Shown: in pieces, positions 33,384-43,846 of the stretch | Layout: every line of letters starts with the position of its first letter | Position numbering within the stretch: position 1 is the stretch's first letter | Assembly: GCA_013995675.1 (NCBI GenBank) | Contig: VWRR01000013.1 | Location: 434,001-498,000, forward strand | DNA from: Cyanidiococcus yangmingshanensis | Lineage: Eukaryota; Rhodophyta; Bangiophyceae; Cyanidiales; Cyanidiaceae | DNA length: 64,000 nucleotides | Direction: 5' to 3' | The notes under the pieces: model-generated | The model's database searches: none | Told to the model about the DNA's origin: nothing | Seen by the model: only the letters and a program-made list of their open reading frames with translations | Made by a program: the position numbers and the translations under genes

Positions 33384-34934
33384 CTAGATGCGGGCCTGTG
33401 GCCAGCCAAGGTGTTCGAGCACCTCCAGAAAGCGGCCGTATGCATCCTTGGTGACGGTCACCATCACATCCCCATGATGGTGTAGGTTCATACAGACGAG
33501 TGCATCGAACAAGGTGGCGGTGTTCAGTGCTTCGGACCGGGTCGTCTGCGTCGTCATACCTGCTTGTTTTGTTGAAATTCGCACTTGTTTCCGGTCCGCA
33601 AGGAATGGCGACTTATCTGTCTCACGAGTCCCCGATGCTGCAAGATATTCCATGGCTTGATGGAGAGTTTCAGCGACACTGGCTGGGGCACTGGATTGCA
33701 ATCCCAGTGGTAGCACGATGACACCCAGTTTGCTCGCTGAAGCTTGACTGGATAGCGCTCGCTTCGGGGTACCCTCTTGCGCTGAATGGTCTGAGTCGGC
33801 TAGCGTCTCAGCGCAAATACTGCCGAGTACGCGCACAAGGGTTATAAGAAGCCCTGTGTCACAGCCTGATCCGTCGTACGCGAGCACCCATACTGGGAAT
33901 GTGGCGTGTTGTTCAGCAGTTGCCCCAACGCATACCGTGTACTCGATGGATACAGTCAATCCATCGAGCCAGTTCGGAACGACTTGGATAAGTTGCGGCT
34001 TGGAAGGGTATGCATCTAGTGCTCGCAGAAACATGCTCACTGCATTCCCTCGGATGATGCCATCAAACCAACGCGACGGATCAGTGCCTACGAGGAGCAA
34101 ACCTATCCAGTTTGGATATCGCTCTGCGCCGGGGGATTCTTGGCCCTCATCGAAGTTGCGTTTCAGGGATGCCACCAAGGACGCTGGTTGTCTTCTTTTT
34201 CGACCACGTCGTTCGTCCTCATCGCGTTCCAGATGCGTAAAATCATCGAATTGGGTATCCTCTCGTCGCAGTTGCGGGTTGCGCTCTGTGTCGCTCACTC
34301 GGCCAATCGATGTATACCCGGCGTCATAGAGACTGCAGTACTCCAGGCCAAAGACACGCAGAAAACGCCACACTGCCCGATAGGACCAGTGTAGAAGTGG
34401 GTTCACACGCAAAAACGCGGGCCACTGAGGACTCGATGGGCTCAGATGCTCTTGGCCTGGCCCATCAGGGTCGGTCCACCGCGTGCCCAACAGAAAACAG
34501 CGCACTCTGGGGCGTGTCTGTGTCAGATAAGTCCTCAGTCCATGAAAGATCCCACCAGGAACACGAACGAGCTCCAGTTCATCCGCGTAGCGACGAGACC
34601 ATTCGGATATGAACTCGAGCACTTCGGGGAACTGATCTCTCGGATCAGGCTCTTCGAAAAACACTGCCTGAATACGCGGTTTGGGCTCACGTGCTGCATA
34701 AGCAGCTTCAAAGACTGCTCGAGTCAAGTGGAACACGACGGTTGCATCTTTGCCACCATTGAAACTGAGCGCAATTTCCTCTGGTCGGAACGTGCGCGCA
34801 ACTCCTTGCAAAAGCTGCAGCGAGCTTTTCACGACCGGAGCGAGATCAGGTGCAAGCTCCTCGGTGCGCTCAAGACACTGCCAGAACGTGGTCTTGTTCC
34901 GAGCCTGACCGACTCTCCCATCAATGCTAGGCAT
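33384..34934 (-). CDS. FAD synthase (PAPS-reductase fold) with C-terminal extension
   Basis: Eukaryotic-type FMN adenylyltransferase: FMN plus ATP gives FAD and PPi. The PAPS-reductase-like domain occupies about residues 45-230. The nucleotide loop is LSFNGGKDATVVFHL, followed by FEEPDPRDQFPEV. Then come CFLLGTRWTDPDG and the highly diagnostic LRVNPLLHWSYRAVWRFLR, YCSLYDAGYTSIGRVSDTERNPQL. Beyond about residue 235 there is a basic RGRKRRQPASL patch and then about 260 residues I cannot assign. Parts (VQVVPNWLD-like strand, LLITLVRVLGSICAETLADS) suggest a second alpha/beta domain, perhaps a degenerate molybdopterin-binding-like domain, which in animals lies N-terminal. One intact frame runs from the ATG at 34934. 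Confidence 0.92.
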   Translation of the reverse strand: MPSIDGRVGQARNKTTFWQCLERTEELAPDLAPVVKSSLQLLQGVARTFRPEEIALSFNGGKDATVVFHLTRAVFEAAYAAREPKPRIQAVFFEEPDPRDQFPEVLEFISEWSRRYADELELVRVPGGIFHGLRTYLTQTRPRVRCFLLGTRWTDPDGPGQEHLSPSSPQWPAFLRVNPLLHWSYRAVWRFLRVFGLEYCSLYDAGYTSIGRVSDTERNPQLRREDTQFDDFTHLERDEDERRGRKRRQPASLVASLKRNFDEGQESPGAERYPNWIGLLLVGTDPSRWFDGIIRGNAVSMFLRALDAYPSKPQLIQVVPNWLDGLTVSIEYTVCVGATAEQHATFPVWVLAYDGSGCDTGLLITLVRVLGSICAETLADSDHSAQEGTPKRALSSQASASKLGVIVLPLGLQSSAPASVAETLHQAMEYLAASGTRETDKSPFLADRKQVRISTKQAGMTTQTTRSEALNTATLFDALVCMNLHHHGDVMVTVTKDAYGRFLEVLEHLGWPQARI

Positions 34935-35512
34935 GGTTCAGTCTCTCACGTTGCTGCTTGCTCCCTTGATCCAAGCCACGACAATGGGGCAGCAGCCGGG
35001 TGTTGCCTCGGAAGGTTCTCTAGTCGCTACGGCATGTCCGCGATCCGCCGCCAACGCGGTCTCCCCGCGGCGCCTCGGCTGGCCGCAACCTCGAGGCCAA
35101 GGAAACCTAGAGGACTCCATGAATCATGAATCTCTTCTTCCTGTCTCTTGTTCATAGACTCTAATATTGAATGAAGCATCAAGTATGTTCGTAACGATAG
35201 AGCGGAGATCTCAAACTTGTATTCAGGCCACCTGTATGAACCATGACCAACACAATCCTTGTCTAGACAAGCACTGTCTCCGATGGAAACACCATGATGA
35301 AAGTGGTTATCGATCAACACCATTCCAGTCTTCGTGTTGTGTTCGATCACGGGGTAGGAACGCTGTGCGCCCAGCGTGCCAGCGCGTCACGCGGCGGCAC
35401 TCGATCCGCGAACGGCCACGGGCGACGGCGTGCACGACGTCGTTCCACGCGCAGCGTTGCGCTCTCTCTTTCGAACGGTTGTTCGCGTTGGTTTTTCGTC
35501 AAGTTGAACGCC
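34935..35512. other. Divergent intergenic between FAD synthase and a membrane protein gene
   Basis: About 580 bp serving both 5' ends. Short frames only. Confidence 0.4.
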
Positions 35513-36675
35513 ATGTTGGGTTTTATTTACGCAGTGCCGAGTTTACGAGGTGGTATGTCGAAACTTTCAGTGGTAGAGACAAAATCACACTTTGTGAGAC
35601 GTGATTTTCGTGTGTCTCGCACAGGTCGTGAACGAGGTGTCTCTGGCATGCACTTGCGCTTTTCGACCCGTGCGCCGCTGTGTGGTCACTTGGAGCAGCC
35701 ACGTGGTGAGGAAAAGCCGCAATTGGTACGTGGGGGAGTCGGGCGACCGAGAATACCGGTTGGACTCGTGGCGTTGGTTGTGGGTCTGGTGACGGCAGCC
35801 GCTAGGGGTGTTTTTCGCACTTCCGGGCCACTGTTCGCACAGCGGGCCGACGCACGAACCCAACGCTGGTCGCAGCGGTTCGTTCATCAAAGAAAGGCTC
35901 CACAAAAGATGCGCCGTCGAATGGCGCGCATCTGAAGCGCATCACCTTGGATGGCGATGTGTTTCACGATCCGGAAGGCGAGCGAATGGCGCGGAATCGG
36001 CTCATTGCAAACGTCGTTGCCGGTGTTACGCTTGGCGCCATTTATCTGTACTATAGCGACCGCTGCAAGCGGGATGCCGAAGAGGAAGAAAAACGCATTC
36101 GGGCAGAGGTGGCACGGCTGGAGAAGTGGAAATCGGAGTTTGTGGATGCTCGACAGAGCAGCGATGTGAGCGACGAGGATCTTTTGGCTGCGCTTCGGGA
36201 GCGCTTACAGCAACAAAAGGAGGAGGAGGGAACCACTGGCGCTGACCAGAATCAGGAGTCAGAGTCTTTGCCTAATAAAGACGAGGATGACGGTAACAAG
36301 GACAAGGACGACGACACCGAGATGCGGAAGCGCGAGACTTTTCCAACGGAACATTCCGATCCTGGAAAGCGCAGCGGGAAAGATATTCCGCCAATGGAGG
36401 GGTCTTCACGCTCGGGTTCAGGCGGTGCGGCAACACTGGATCGACCTGGGGCCGATCGCAGCAAGCGCTCTGGACGAGGTCGTGCCTCGGACGCTCGTGG
36501 TGCTCGTAGCGATACGGGTGACCGGTCGAATACGGACGATGCTGGTGAGCGAGATACAAGTGCTGATTGGGACCTTGAGCGCGAGCGGCTTCGCAAACTT
36601 TTCAACTTGGATAGTGGCAGTGGTGGCGGCAGCGGCACCTCTGAGAGCGATGATGTGCGCAAGGGGGATCGTTGA
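35513..36675 (+). CDS. Putative plastid membrane-anchored charged protein (frame change)
   Basis: Unknown family. ATG 35513 gives MLGFIYAVPSLRGG, a Phe-containing plastid-like N-terminus, followed by a basic region and a hydrophobic stretch (VGLVALVVGLVTAAARGV). The frame then changes at a T5 tract near 35813; with one T added the reading continues as TAGRRTNPTLVAAV and on to LKRITLDGDVFHDPEG. Next come a single membrane segment (LIANVVAGVTLGAIYLYYSD) and a long Glu/Arg helix (RDAEEEEKRIRAEVARLEKW). Last is a 150-residue low-complexity tail rich in Asp, Glu, Ser, Gly and Arg, ending in a conserved-looking DWDLERERLRKLFNLD. This suggests a membrane-tethered, disordered or coiled-coil protein. 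I assign no function. Confidence 0.55.
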
Positions 36676-37545
36676 GCGCGCTCTTTTGTTGCAGATGGTC
36701 CGCGCTGCGTCGTGACCAACGACGAAACATTGCGCTGGTCTGCAATCATTTCTGGATGCGCTCAAAAACAGTCGTGTTTCATGTTGTGAGCGCTCGAGCG
36801 ACGGTGAGCAACACAGGCCCGGTGCATCCATTGTACCGTTGCGTTGACCTTGCCCTCTATGGACTCGTGAGAAGAGGCCAGCAGCGCCTCCGTCGTCGTA
36901 GCGATTGCGGGTAGCCGCTCGCATGGCTCAACACGTTCTCATGCATAAACTTTGGTTTCGAAAAGCTGACGAGACGAAAATCTTCTGTAACAAACGGGAA
37001 CCATGGACCTTCTATCCATCTGAATCATCAGCATGCTTCACGTTTTGAGGTGGATCGATCGGCGCCTCGACCCACGAGTTGTGGACGCTTTTCCTTCGAG
37101 AGGGCGCTGCACACTCGAGCATTCCAGACATCTCCATGTCACACCGCTTTTTATAAGACGGAGGTAGCACCGCTCCGAAACGGTTCCGGCTCGAGTCGAA
37201 CATCATTCCAAATGGTACGGAGATCATGCAACATCCCCGATGGTCGTCGATGATGTGTGCGTCTCGACTTTTTCCGATTCCGTGAGAGTACAAATCGTTC
37301 GTCGCCGGTCGCTTGCCCAGGTCGCTCTGCACCAGCCTCTCGAGGTCGTATTAAGCTCGCGATTACTCCAGATCGATGCCCGCGCCAAGCAATATCGAGC
37401 GCTCATGTCGATCCCAAGTCCTTGTCTAGCACGTGATGCGATATTTACCCAAATATTTATAACCGCTATCCGTACCCAGGTGAGCAGCACGGGATCCTGC
37501 CGCTGGCTTGGTGAATCGCGTCTGTATTCGCCGTTGAGGCGATTC
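36676..37545. other. Intergenic between convergent genes, nothing recognised
   Basis: About 870 bp. Minus-strand frames overlapping the previous gene's 3' end are shadows. Confidence 0.4.
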
Positions 37546-38202
37546 TCAGGGATCCACAGTGGTACGATCGGTTGCCAAGGAAAAGCCCCGGGCCGCCAGC
37601 TCAGCAAACAAGGTTCTCAGGCGGGCACGATTCGCGCCCATATCGGAACGCCCTATCCGCGACGCGCTGCGATAATGAATCAGGTGCGCCTGTTCATCGA
37701 CCAGAAACTCGGCGTCATCGACGAACCCCATCAGACGTGTTTGGAATTCAGCGTAAAGATATTGCGCTGGTTTGTATTGGATGATTGTGCTGGTTTCTGG
37801 TCCGGGGTACTGCCGAACAGCGTGTCGAACCAGAGCCAGTGCTTCCTCGGCAGAGAGGGTTGCTGGATATCGCCATGGGGGTTCGAAAGTCGGCGCGTCC
37901 GGCTTGCCACGGCTCGATACACAGTTCTGAGACTTTGGCGGGCATGCGTTAACGAGTCCTTGACCGACTAGAGCTGGGCGCGGTGCTCGCAGCGAAAGCC
38001 CACGGCGTCGAGGAACTGAGCCTTCCGTACTTGGAGTTGCACTTTGACTCGCCGGAGGCCAAACGAGAAGGCTTAGCACTGCCAAGATCCCTATACCGAC
38101 CATATAAAGCAGATATCGGCGTCTACGCCATTTCCGCTCGACAAATCGTGTGCCACGTTCTGGCACCCGCTGAATCGTTTCGGCCGCCAAACGCAACGTC
38201 AT
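37546..38202 (-). CDS. DUF1499-family membrane-anchored protein
   Basis: A 218-residue protein with a DUF1499 domain, a family common in proteobacteria, cyanobacteria and plastid-bearing eukaryotes with no settled function. From ATG 38202 it has a basic start, one membrane segment at about residues 28-48 (YLLYMVGIGILAVLSLLVWP), and a Ser/Arg/Pro linker. The domain follows: CPPKSQNCVSSRGKPD, then WRYPATLSAEEALALVRHAV, QYLYAEFQTRLMGFVDDAEF and LIHYRSASRIGRSDMGANRA. These are the canonical DUF1499 motifs. The frame stays open upstream to 38550, but that part is unlike protein. The family context suggests plastid or envelope location (inference). Confidence 0.85.
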   Translation of the reverse strand: MTLRLAAETIQRVPERGTRFVERKWRRRRYLLYMVGIGILAVLSLLVWPPASQSATPSTEGSVPRRRGLSLRAPRPALVGQGLVNACPPKSQNCVSSRGKPDAPTFEPPWRYPATLSAEEALALVRHAVRQYPGPETSTIIQYKPAQYLYAEFQTRLMGFVDDAEFLVDEQAHLIHYRSASRIGRSDMGANRARLRTLFAELAARGFSLATDRTTVDP

Positions 38203-38776
38203 GAAAGATGACTCTTGCGTTGGTTTAACCCGGGGCGGTTTGCGCGCGAGCACTTTCCGTAACACAGCTGCAAGTCTCCCAGAAGAGTTGAAAACTGCAC
38301 GAATCGATTGCCGTAGCTGGTGCTGTTGCCCAAGTTCCGACCCGAGGCCTGTCGAGGACCGCCGCCAAAGCCGAAACCCAACCGCCACTTGATGCAGAGT
38401 CGCCACGCCAACCAAAGCGTGTATATTGTGTCCGTCCCCAGGGCGCTCTCTTAAGGTCTCACCTGAGCGACTTAGTCGCCCGAAACCAACCAGTTCTCTG
38501 CGAGTGCCCCTCCAGGCCGGCAGTTGCCAGCCAAGTCGTAAGCAACCCATACCCAGTCTCGGAGCGACAAGCGCATCGATCCGGCACGCGCATGGTCACG
38601 GGAATCAGCCATCGACCTGCGCGCACGCACGCACGGATGCACGCACTTTGTTGATTGCATTGTGCGTGTCTATATCTATTCATTTGATAGCGGGGGTTGT
38701 TCGAGCGCTGTATGCACGTGCTGTCCCCACCGATACACTCTAGACTAGGGGACCGTAAAAGGCGCTTCGAGTCGTC
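38203..38776. other. Divergent intergenic between DUF1499 and HEI10-like genes
   Basis: About 575 bp. It holds a short alternating-purine tract of GCACGCACGC type near 38620-38640. No gene recognised. Confidence 0.4.
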
Positions 38777-40081
38777 ATGAACGAACCCGTCTCGCCATCC
38801 CTGCCGTTCCTCTGCAACTGGTGTCTGGTGCGCTTGCCAAATTCCGGACAGGCAATACTCACTGATTGTGGCGGTTTATTCTGCTCAGGCGAGTGCGCTT
38901 ACAGGCTTCGTCAGGGGACGCTTTGTACAATATGCAGGCGTTACGAGTGCCGGATGTTGCGAACGGGTGTCAACGGTAGCGAATTGCCATCGAGTTGCCG
39001 TCGATGTCTCTACGCAGATGTGTCTGGACTCATCGATCAGCTGCATCAGGCGCTTAGGTTTCGTGAGGTCCAGTATCAACGCCTGCGAGAACGCATTCAG
39101 CAGTGTGGGACGAGTGATCACTGCCGGGCGCCGCCGAGCCAACCAGGACGTCTCGGTCTCAAACGGTTGCATCCGAATGCTTCGAAAGGCAGCGGTGTAT
39201 CGCAGACACGCATCATTGATCATGCGTGTCGAATGGACGCCTGCGTGTCGCAGATCGGCACGCCGAGTGACCGTTGTGTGCACCCTCTCGGCGCTCACGG
39301 TGCGCTACCTGAGAACGATGCTCCGGTGGATGGCATCTCACAATCTGGTACCAGCACAAGAGCTACGGAAAACCAGACCAGGCCAGCAATGAGTGAGGTG
39401 CGAACACCCCGCTCGCCTTCAAGGTCGACGAGACTTCCGACGATTGAGTCTTTCGCACAGAGTCAGTATTCGAGACATACAGTGCGCACGTGCAGCGAGC
39501 GTCTTCAGCGCATCCGTCGAACAGGGCTGCAGGTCACTGTTGGGAGCGTCAGCAAGGTGCTGGATGCATCCAACACCATGAGCCTGCGGCTGCCCGGTCG
39601 TTCAGCCCTGGGGTTGCCGCCGCGGAGCGCTCGCAGAGGCGTCAGCCTGCTGCGTCATTCCCCAGCTGCTCCAATGGTCGCGCAGCGCCAAGGTTCGTTC
39701 GAGGTCTTGCAGCAACGACCCCGTGGAGGCCATTCATCGGCGCGCTCATCGCCAGTGATGCCCATCTCCATGAGAGCATCGCATTCTCGGGCCAAGATCT
39801 CCATGGAGATGCAGCGACCAGTGCGTACAGGCACGGTAACCAGGGCGCAGGCTGAGGACCAAACCGGCTCCGTACCAGGGACCCGACCGTCGTCGTCGTC
39901 GATGAATCCGCTCCATTGGTTGGCGAGTGCCTCCATGGCTACTTCGAGGACCAAGCGGCAAAGACCCTCAAGTGGCCCGGCATGCGTGCCAACGTCCGTG
40001 TCGAGCACCGTCTCCCACACCCTCGTGCAGAGCGAGGGAATCGACCGAAAGCGTGATCTGGTCTCCATGCCTGCTCCCTAG
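38777..40081 (+). CDS. HEI10/ZIP3/RNF212-like RING protein
   Basis: A candidate of the meiotic crossover-promoting SUMO/ubiquitin E3 family. The N-terminal RING (residues 10-65) reads LCNWCLVRLP, then LTDCGGLFCSGECAYRL, then TLCTICRRYECRM. The spacing and the T-x-C-G-x-x-x-C core match HEI10 and ZIP3. The usual His of CGH is replaced by Gly, so one zinc site must use another ligand or be lost; later CRRC cysteines are candidates. A short coiled coil (LIDQLHQALRFREVQYQRLR) follows, as in the family. The remaining 330 residues are Ser/Arg/Pro/Thr-rich and disordered, also family-like. One frame runs from ATG 38777. Alternative: an unrelated treble-clef finger protein. Confidence 0.6.
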   Translation: MNEPVSPSLPFLCNWCLVRLPNSGQAILTDCGGLFCSGECAYRLRQGTLCTICRRYECRMLRTGVNGSELPSSCRRCLYADVSGLIDQLHQALRFREVQYQRLRERIQQCGTSDHCRAPPSQPGRLGLKRLHPNASKGSGVSQTRIIDHACRMDACVSQIGTPSDRCVHPLGAHGALPENDAPVDGISQSGTSTRATENQTRPAMSEVRTPRSPSRSTRLPTIESFAQSQYSRHTVRTCSERLQRIRRTGLQVTVGSVSKVLDASNTMSLRLPGRSALGLPPRSARRGVSLLRHSPAAPMVAQRQGSFEVLQQRPRGGHSSARSSPVMPISMRASHSRAKISMEMQRPVRTGTVTRAQAEDQTGSVPGTRPSSSSMNPLHWLASASMATSRTKRQRPSSGPACVPTSVSSTVSHTLVQSEGIDRKRDLVSMPAP

Positions 40082-40654
40082 CGACGGTATGCAAACGATC
40101 TTGCGGTCGCGTGGCATTTCCGCAAATCGGCCTCGTGCGTACCCGAGTCACCAGTATGAGTCCCTCTTTGGACCGTCGCTGAAAAGTCAACCGATGTTCG
40201 TCGACGTCGAACGCTCGGGCAACTACCCGAATTTCAAACCATGCGTCAAAGACGCCTCCTCGAGCGAAGCCATCAATCCTATGCTGGGCTCGTTCGCACC
40301 TCTGAGAAAGCGCAGCAAGAATACGGGGATGACAAATGGGGCACGTTAATCCTGATCCGTGCGCACGCAAAACAAGCAGTGATCACTGGTCTTGGTTTCG
40401 TCTGCTCAGTGAACGACGACAGAGCAGTGCTTCAAGAACTAGCTTGCAAGGCGCTGACCATTCAATGACTCCCCCGCCGTTTTCGAGAAAAGAAACCCTT
40501 CTCATGATGATCCTTCTGTGGGGTCAAATGCGGCGCCAGTCTTGGTGCACGCTCAATCTGTAAAACGAGTCGTCCCTTGATAAGTGTGTCAGGATTCGCC
40601 GATGAACTTGCGTTTGCTTCGATCGGAGAGGCTACATCAGATGGAGTCAAGGCC
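40082..40654. other. Intergenic between convergent HEI10-like and TBC genes
   Basis: About 570 bp, short frames only. Confidence 0.4.
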
Positions 40655-42736
40655 CTAGCTGTCATTCGCAAGACACAGTGAGGCCATGCCGCGCTCTTTT
40701 TCAATATCGGTCGATGATTCCGGAACAGATTCGGACGGCACAAGGCCACTGCCGAGTGCCGCCTCCCGAATCGTTACGGCACGAGTCAGGAGCTGCTCTG
40801 GGTCGAGCGTATCCGGCAGCTTGCCCAGAAACGTCACTACCTCCGGTCCATCCATTTCAGTGATCTCGTCTTGAAGGAGATCAAGCACGGCCAGGCAAAC
40901 ATACGTATGCATTTCTAAGCCTGAGGCAAAATAGAAATCCCATAACCGCAGCGTGTTCTCGATGGGCATTTCACCACGGGAGAACAGCCCCTGGAGCCAC
41001 CCATGCAGCCATCTTCTGTGTTCAATTTCCTCTGACTCGAAAAAGTCCGCCAAATCTGGGAGAAGCGTTCGAAAGAGCATCAGAAAATTTGCGGTTGCTC
41101 TCGTGAGGCCGTCGCCACGAACGTTAAACAAGCATATGTGCCCGCGTCGGTGCATGAGCGCACAGAAAGCGTAGTAGATGTCTGTCTCTCGGGCGGGAGA
41201 GAATACCTCCACAAAGACGTGCAGGAGAGAGACCAACGTTGGCGAATACTCAACCGGTGCATCCAGACTCGTCAGTGTATCGTGAGCCGAGTCTGGGTCA
41301 TTCACCGGTGAGAGCTGGGTACCCCAATGTGCCATCAGCGGCAGCGCCACAATATGCCGAACACTAAGCTCCACCGCGTACAGGTACGTACAGAGCACAG
41401 TCACGTGACACTGAATGAGCAGAGCACTCGGTGTTCGCGTCGAAAATGGTAGAGGTCTACCATCACCAGAGGTCCGCGTCGAGCCACCTTCATGCGACCG
41501 TTCGGGACGCTTTCTGAATGCGCCCGCATCGCCGTCACCCAGAGGCCCATGTGCAGGCATTCCGTGGGCCTCATCCTTGCCGCTGCGGGTACTGCTTCCT
41601 CCAGAGATCATGACCCCGCTGAACTCGCCGGATCGAAACGAGTTTGTCCCCGATGAAGCGGACTCTGGACTAGAACACAAGATACCCTCCTCGCGTTCCA
41701 GCTGTCGCAGCCCTGCCCGTTCCAGTACGATGCCATGCGCTGGAGCAGAAGGCGGTCGAGATGGCACTTTCACTGAATCGTCACCGTCAGAGAGATTTCC
41801 GTGCCCAGCTGTGCCTCGGACCACGGCCGGATTCACCAGGTTGGTCTCTCTATCAACGTTTCGTAGACTTATCGTCTGATGCTCTATCGCATTGCTCAGT
41901 GCCATGCCTCTGAAACCATTCCGGCCCGATGGGCTGTGTCCATACATGGCATTTGATGTTCTCTTCTCAAAACGCAACCGGATGTGCTCTGTTCGCAATC
42001 GCTCTCGTTCTATTCGTCGTTTCGCTTCATTACGAACACGACGAGCAAGCGCATCATCCCAGTTGGCGCTCTGCTCGAGCGACAATGGAGACAGAGACCC
42101 GCCACCTGCACTCATCAAGGCCTGGTCTGGCCGTGATGCCAAAACATAGTCGAAGCTCCTCCGTCCGGATGCATATCGTTCACCACGAGCGCTCCTGAAC
42201 GAACACGGAGGCACTGTATCCGAGGAAGCATTTCGGGCTTCGTGACGAGCGCTGTTCGGATCTTCGTTCAGGCCACCTTCGTCTATTGCACCGGTGATGG
42301 TTGCTTCGGAGACAGCGCCACTGTCGCAGACAGCGCTGGCAGGCTCGTGGTCCATGCCTTGCATATCCTTCACAAAAGCGGCTAGTGCTGCAGAACGCAC
42401 AGCCCTGTACGCGGAGTATAGTTCTCTCTCGTGGGTAAACTCCTCCGACTTGTCCGACTTGGCCACGCCCAGGAGGTACTTCCAAACGTCTCCGCGAACG
42501 GAAGCAGGCAGGCCAGCGCGGGCACACTCCGCTAGCTTGTCCAGGTCAACGTGCGATTCGTCCTCGATGAGCTCTCTAATGTGAGCGACAGCAGTGTCTG
42601 GCGGGGTTGATCGACCCGAACGAGACTGCATAGTACGTTCCCAGGCGAGTGTGCTCTCGTCGGGTCGGTGGTCATCTTCGCCATCCACGCCACGACCTTC
42701 AGCTTTCTCATCATCGTCAGCATCGTCCATAAACAT
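40655..42736 (-). CDS. Divergent TBC-domain protein with a large insertion
   Basis: A 693-residue TBC-family protein, normally a GTPase activator of Rab proteins. The domain opens at residue 75 with ARAGLPASVRGDVWKYLLGV and KSDKSEE. It is interrupted by about 330 residues of low-complexity Ser/Gly/Arg sequence with a basic helix (RVRNEAKRRIERERLRTEH). It resumes near residue 430 as helices ending TLVSLLHVFVEVFS, YYAFCALMHRRGH, LPDLADFFESEEIEHRRWL, NTLRLWDFYFASG and VCLAVLDLLQDEI. I cannot find the arginine finger (IxxDxxR) or the glutamine finger (YxQG); the latter position reads EYSPTL. It may bind Rabs without GAP activity. Clean single frame, ATG 42736 (or 42730). Confidence 0.8.
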   Translation of the reverse strand: MFMDDADDDEKAEGRGVDGEDDHRPDESTLAWERTMQSRSGRSTPPDTAVAHIRELIEDESHVDLDKLAECARAGLPASVRGDVWKYLLGVAKSDKSEEFTHERELYSAYRAVRSAALAAFVKDMQGMDHEPASAVCDSGAVSEATITGAIDEGGLNEDPNSARHEARNASSDTVPPCSFRSARGERYASGRRSFDYVLASRPDQALMSAGGGSLSPLSLEQSANWDDALARRVRNEAKRRIERERLRTEHIRLRFEKRTSNAMYGHSPSGRNGFRGMALSNAIEHQTISLRNVDRETNLVNPAVVRGTAGHGNLSDGDDSVKVPSRPPSAPAHGIVLERAGLRQLEREEGILCSSPESASSGTNSFRSGEFSGVMISGGSSTRSGKDEAHGMPAHGPLGDGDAGAFRKRPERSHEGGSTRTSGDGRPLPFSTRTPSALLIQCHVTVLCTYLYAVELSVRHIVALPLMAHWGTQLSPVNDPDSAHDTLTSLDAPVEYSPTLVSLLHVFVEVFSPARETDIYYAFCALMHRRGHICLFNVRGDGLTRATANFLMLFRTLLPDLADFFESEEIEHRRWLHGWLQGLFSRGEMPIENTLRLWDFYFASGLEMHTYVCLAVLDLLQDEITEMDGPEVVTFLGKLPDTLDPEQLLTRAVTIREAALGSGLVPSESVPESSTDIEKERGMASLCLANDS

Positions 42737-43846
42737 ACTTTCCGGAAGAAAAGTCCAGCGTTATTCCTGTTCTGTAAAAATAGCGCTGCAAACGAAGCTT
42801 TTTCTCTAGAGAAGCGCGCTTCCTCGTCGGCCGCTGGGGCGCTCCTGGTCGCCAGCGTGTCGGTTTGCCGCAAAGTAGGTCGAGTCGACTCCATCAGAGG
42901 GACTGGCGCAGCTTGCACCAACGCAGAGCTTCACGTTGACATCAGGCCAGGTCAAGCTTGAAGCGACGTGCCAAGGAGCGAGAACTGTAAGCCTTTCAGA
43001 GGCCCGATGACTCGTGTTGGTTCGCTGAGCCCTGCTGCAGAGGCGTTTCGACCACCGGACCGAGGGAGTGTTTTCCGCCATGGGTAGGAGGCATGCTCAT
43101 CATGCAGGTCTGATCGAGTCCTTTTCGAGATTAGACCGCATTTTGATCTGTCATAGGGACTGCATGATGCTTCGGATAGGGAGTTTTTTGGGTCTGAACG
43201 CAGTGCAGCGGCCATAGTGCTGTTTTCTGGGCAGTAGCAGCAGCAGCAGCAGCAGAGCGCTCCTCTCCCAGACGAACGACTGCTTGCCAACTTACCGGTA
43301 TGAGATCGAATTTCGCAAGTCAGGATACAGGAACTGGGGTCAAGACTGGAGGATATGGAGCACGTTGGCTCCTATTAACGAAAAATACTGTAAACGTGCC
43401 TGATAGTGACGCAGTTTGAGGGTGTCTTTAGAGAACGTGTAACCCTTTTTTGCGAGCCAAAATGTTGGACAGCGCTCGGACGTGGCCGTTTCTTTTTTCT
43501 TTGCGTGTCGGCTCATGAGAACCATCAGCCATGCTCCAATGGATCTTCCCAATCAGATCAATATCCCAGCGTTGACGCTTCACCTGCTTCCTCGAATGCA
43601 CAGGTGCACGAATGCGATACCGCCTAGGCTGTTTCCGCAGACGATCGTTTGGTATCGGGCTTGATGCAGAGCTATTATGCGGAACTGTTTGCCGGGTGGA
43701 ATGCCACGGCTCCCACAAGCTCCGGGTTGCGTATGTCGCGAACGTACTCGTTTACTCGCCATAGTGCCTTGAAAATTTCCTGTGCGGATTCGTGTACACA
43801 AACACCCTGTTTCATTGCGTCGACGGATTGCAGCCTTCATGTAACA
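42737..43846. other. Intergenic stretch with a CAG tract
   Basis: About 1.1 kb between the TBC 5' end and the VHS-GAT 3' end (both minus strand). No gene recognised. Confidence 0.4.
43231..43255. repeat. (CAG)n microsatellite
   Basis: About eight CAG units, one of them TAG, outside recognised coding sequence. Confidence 0.85.
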
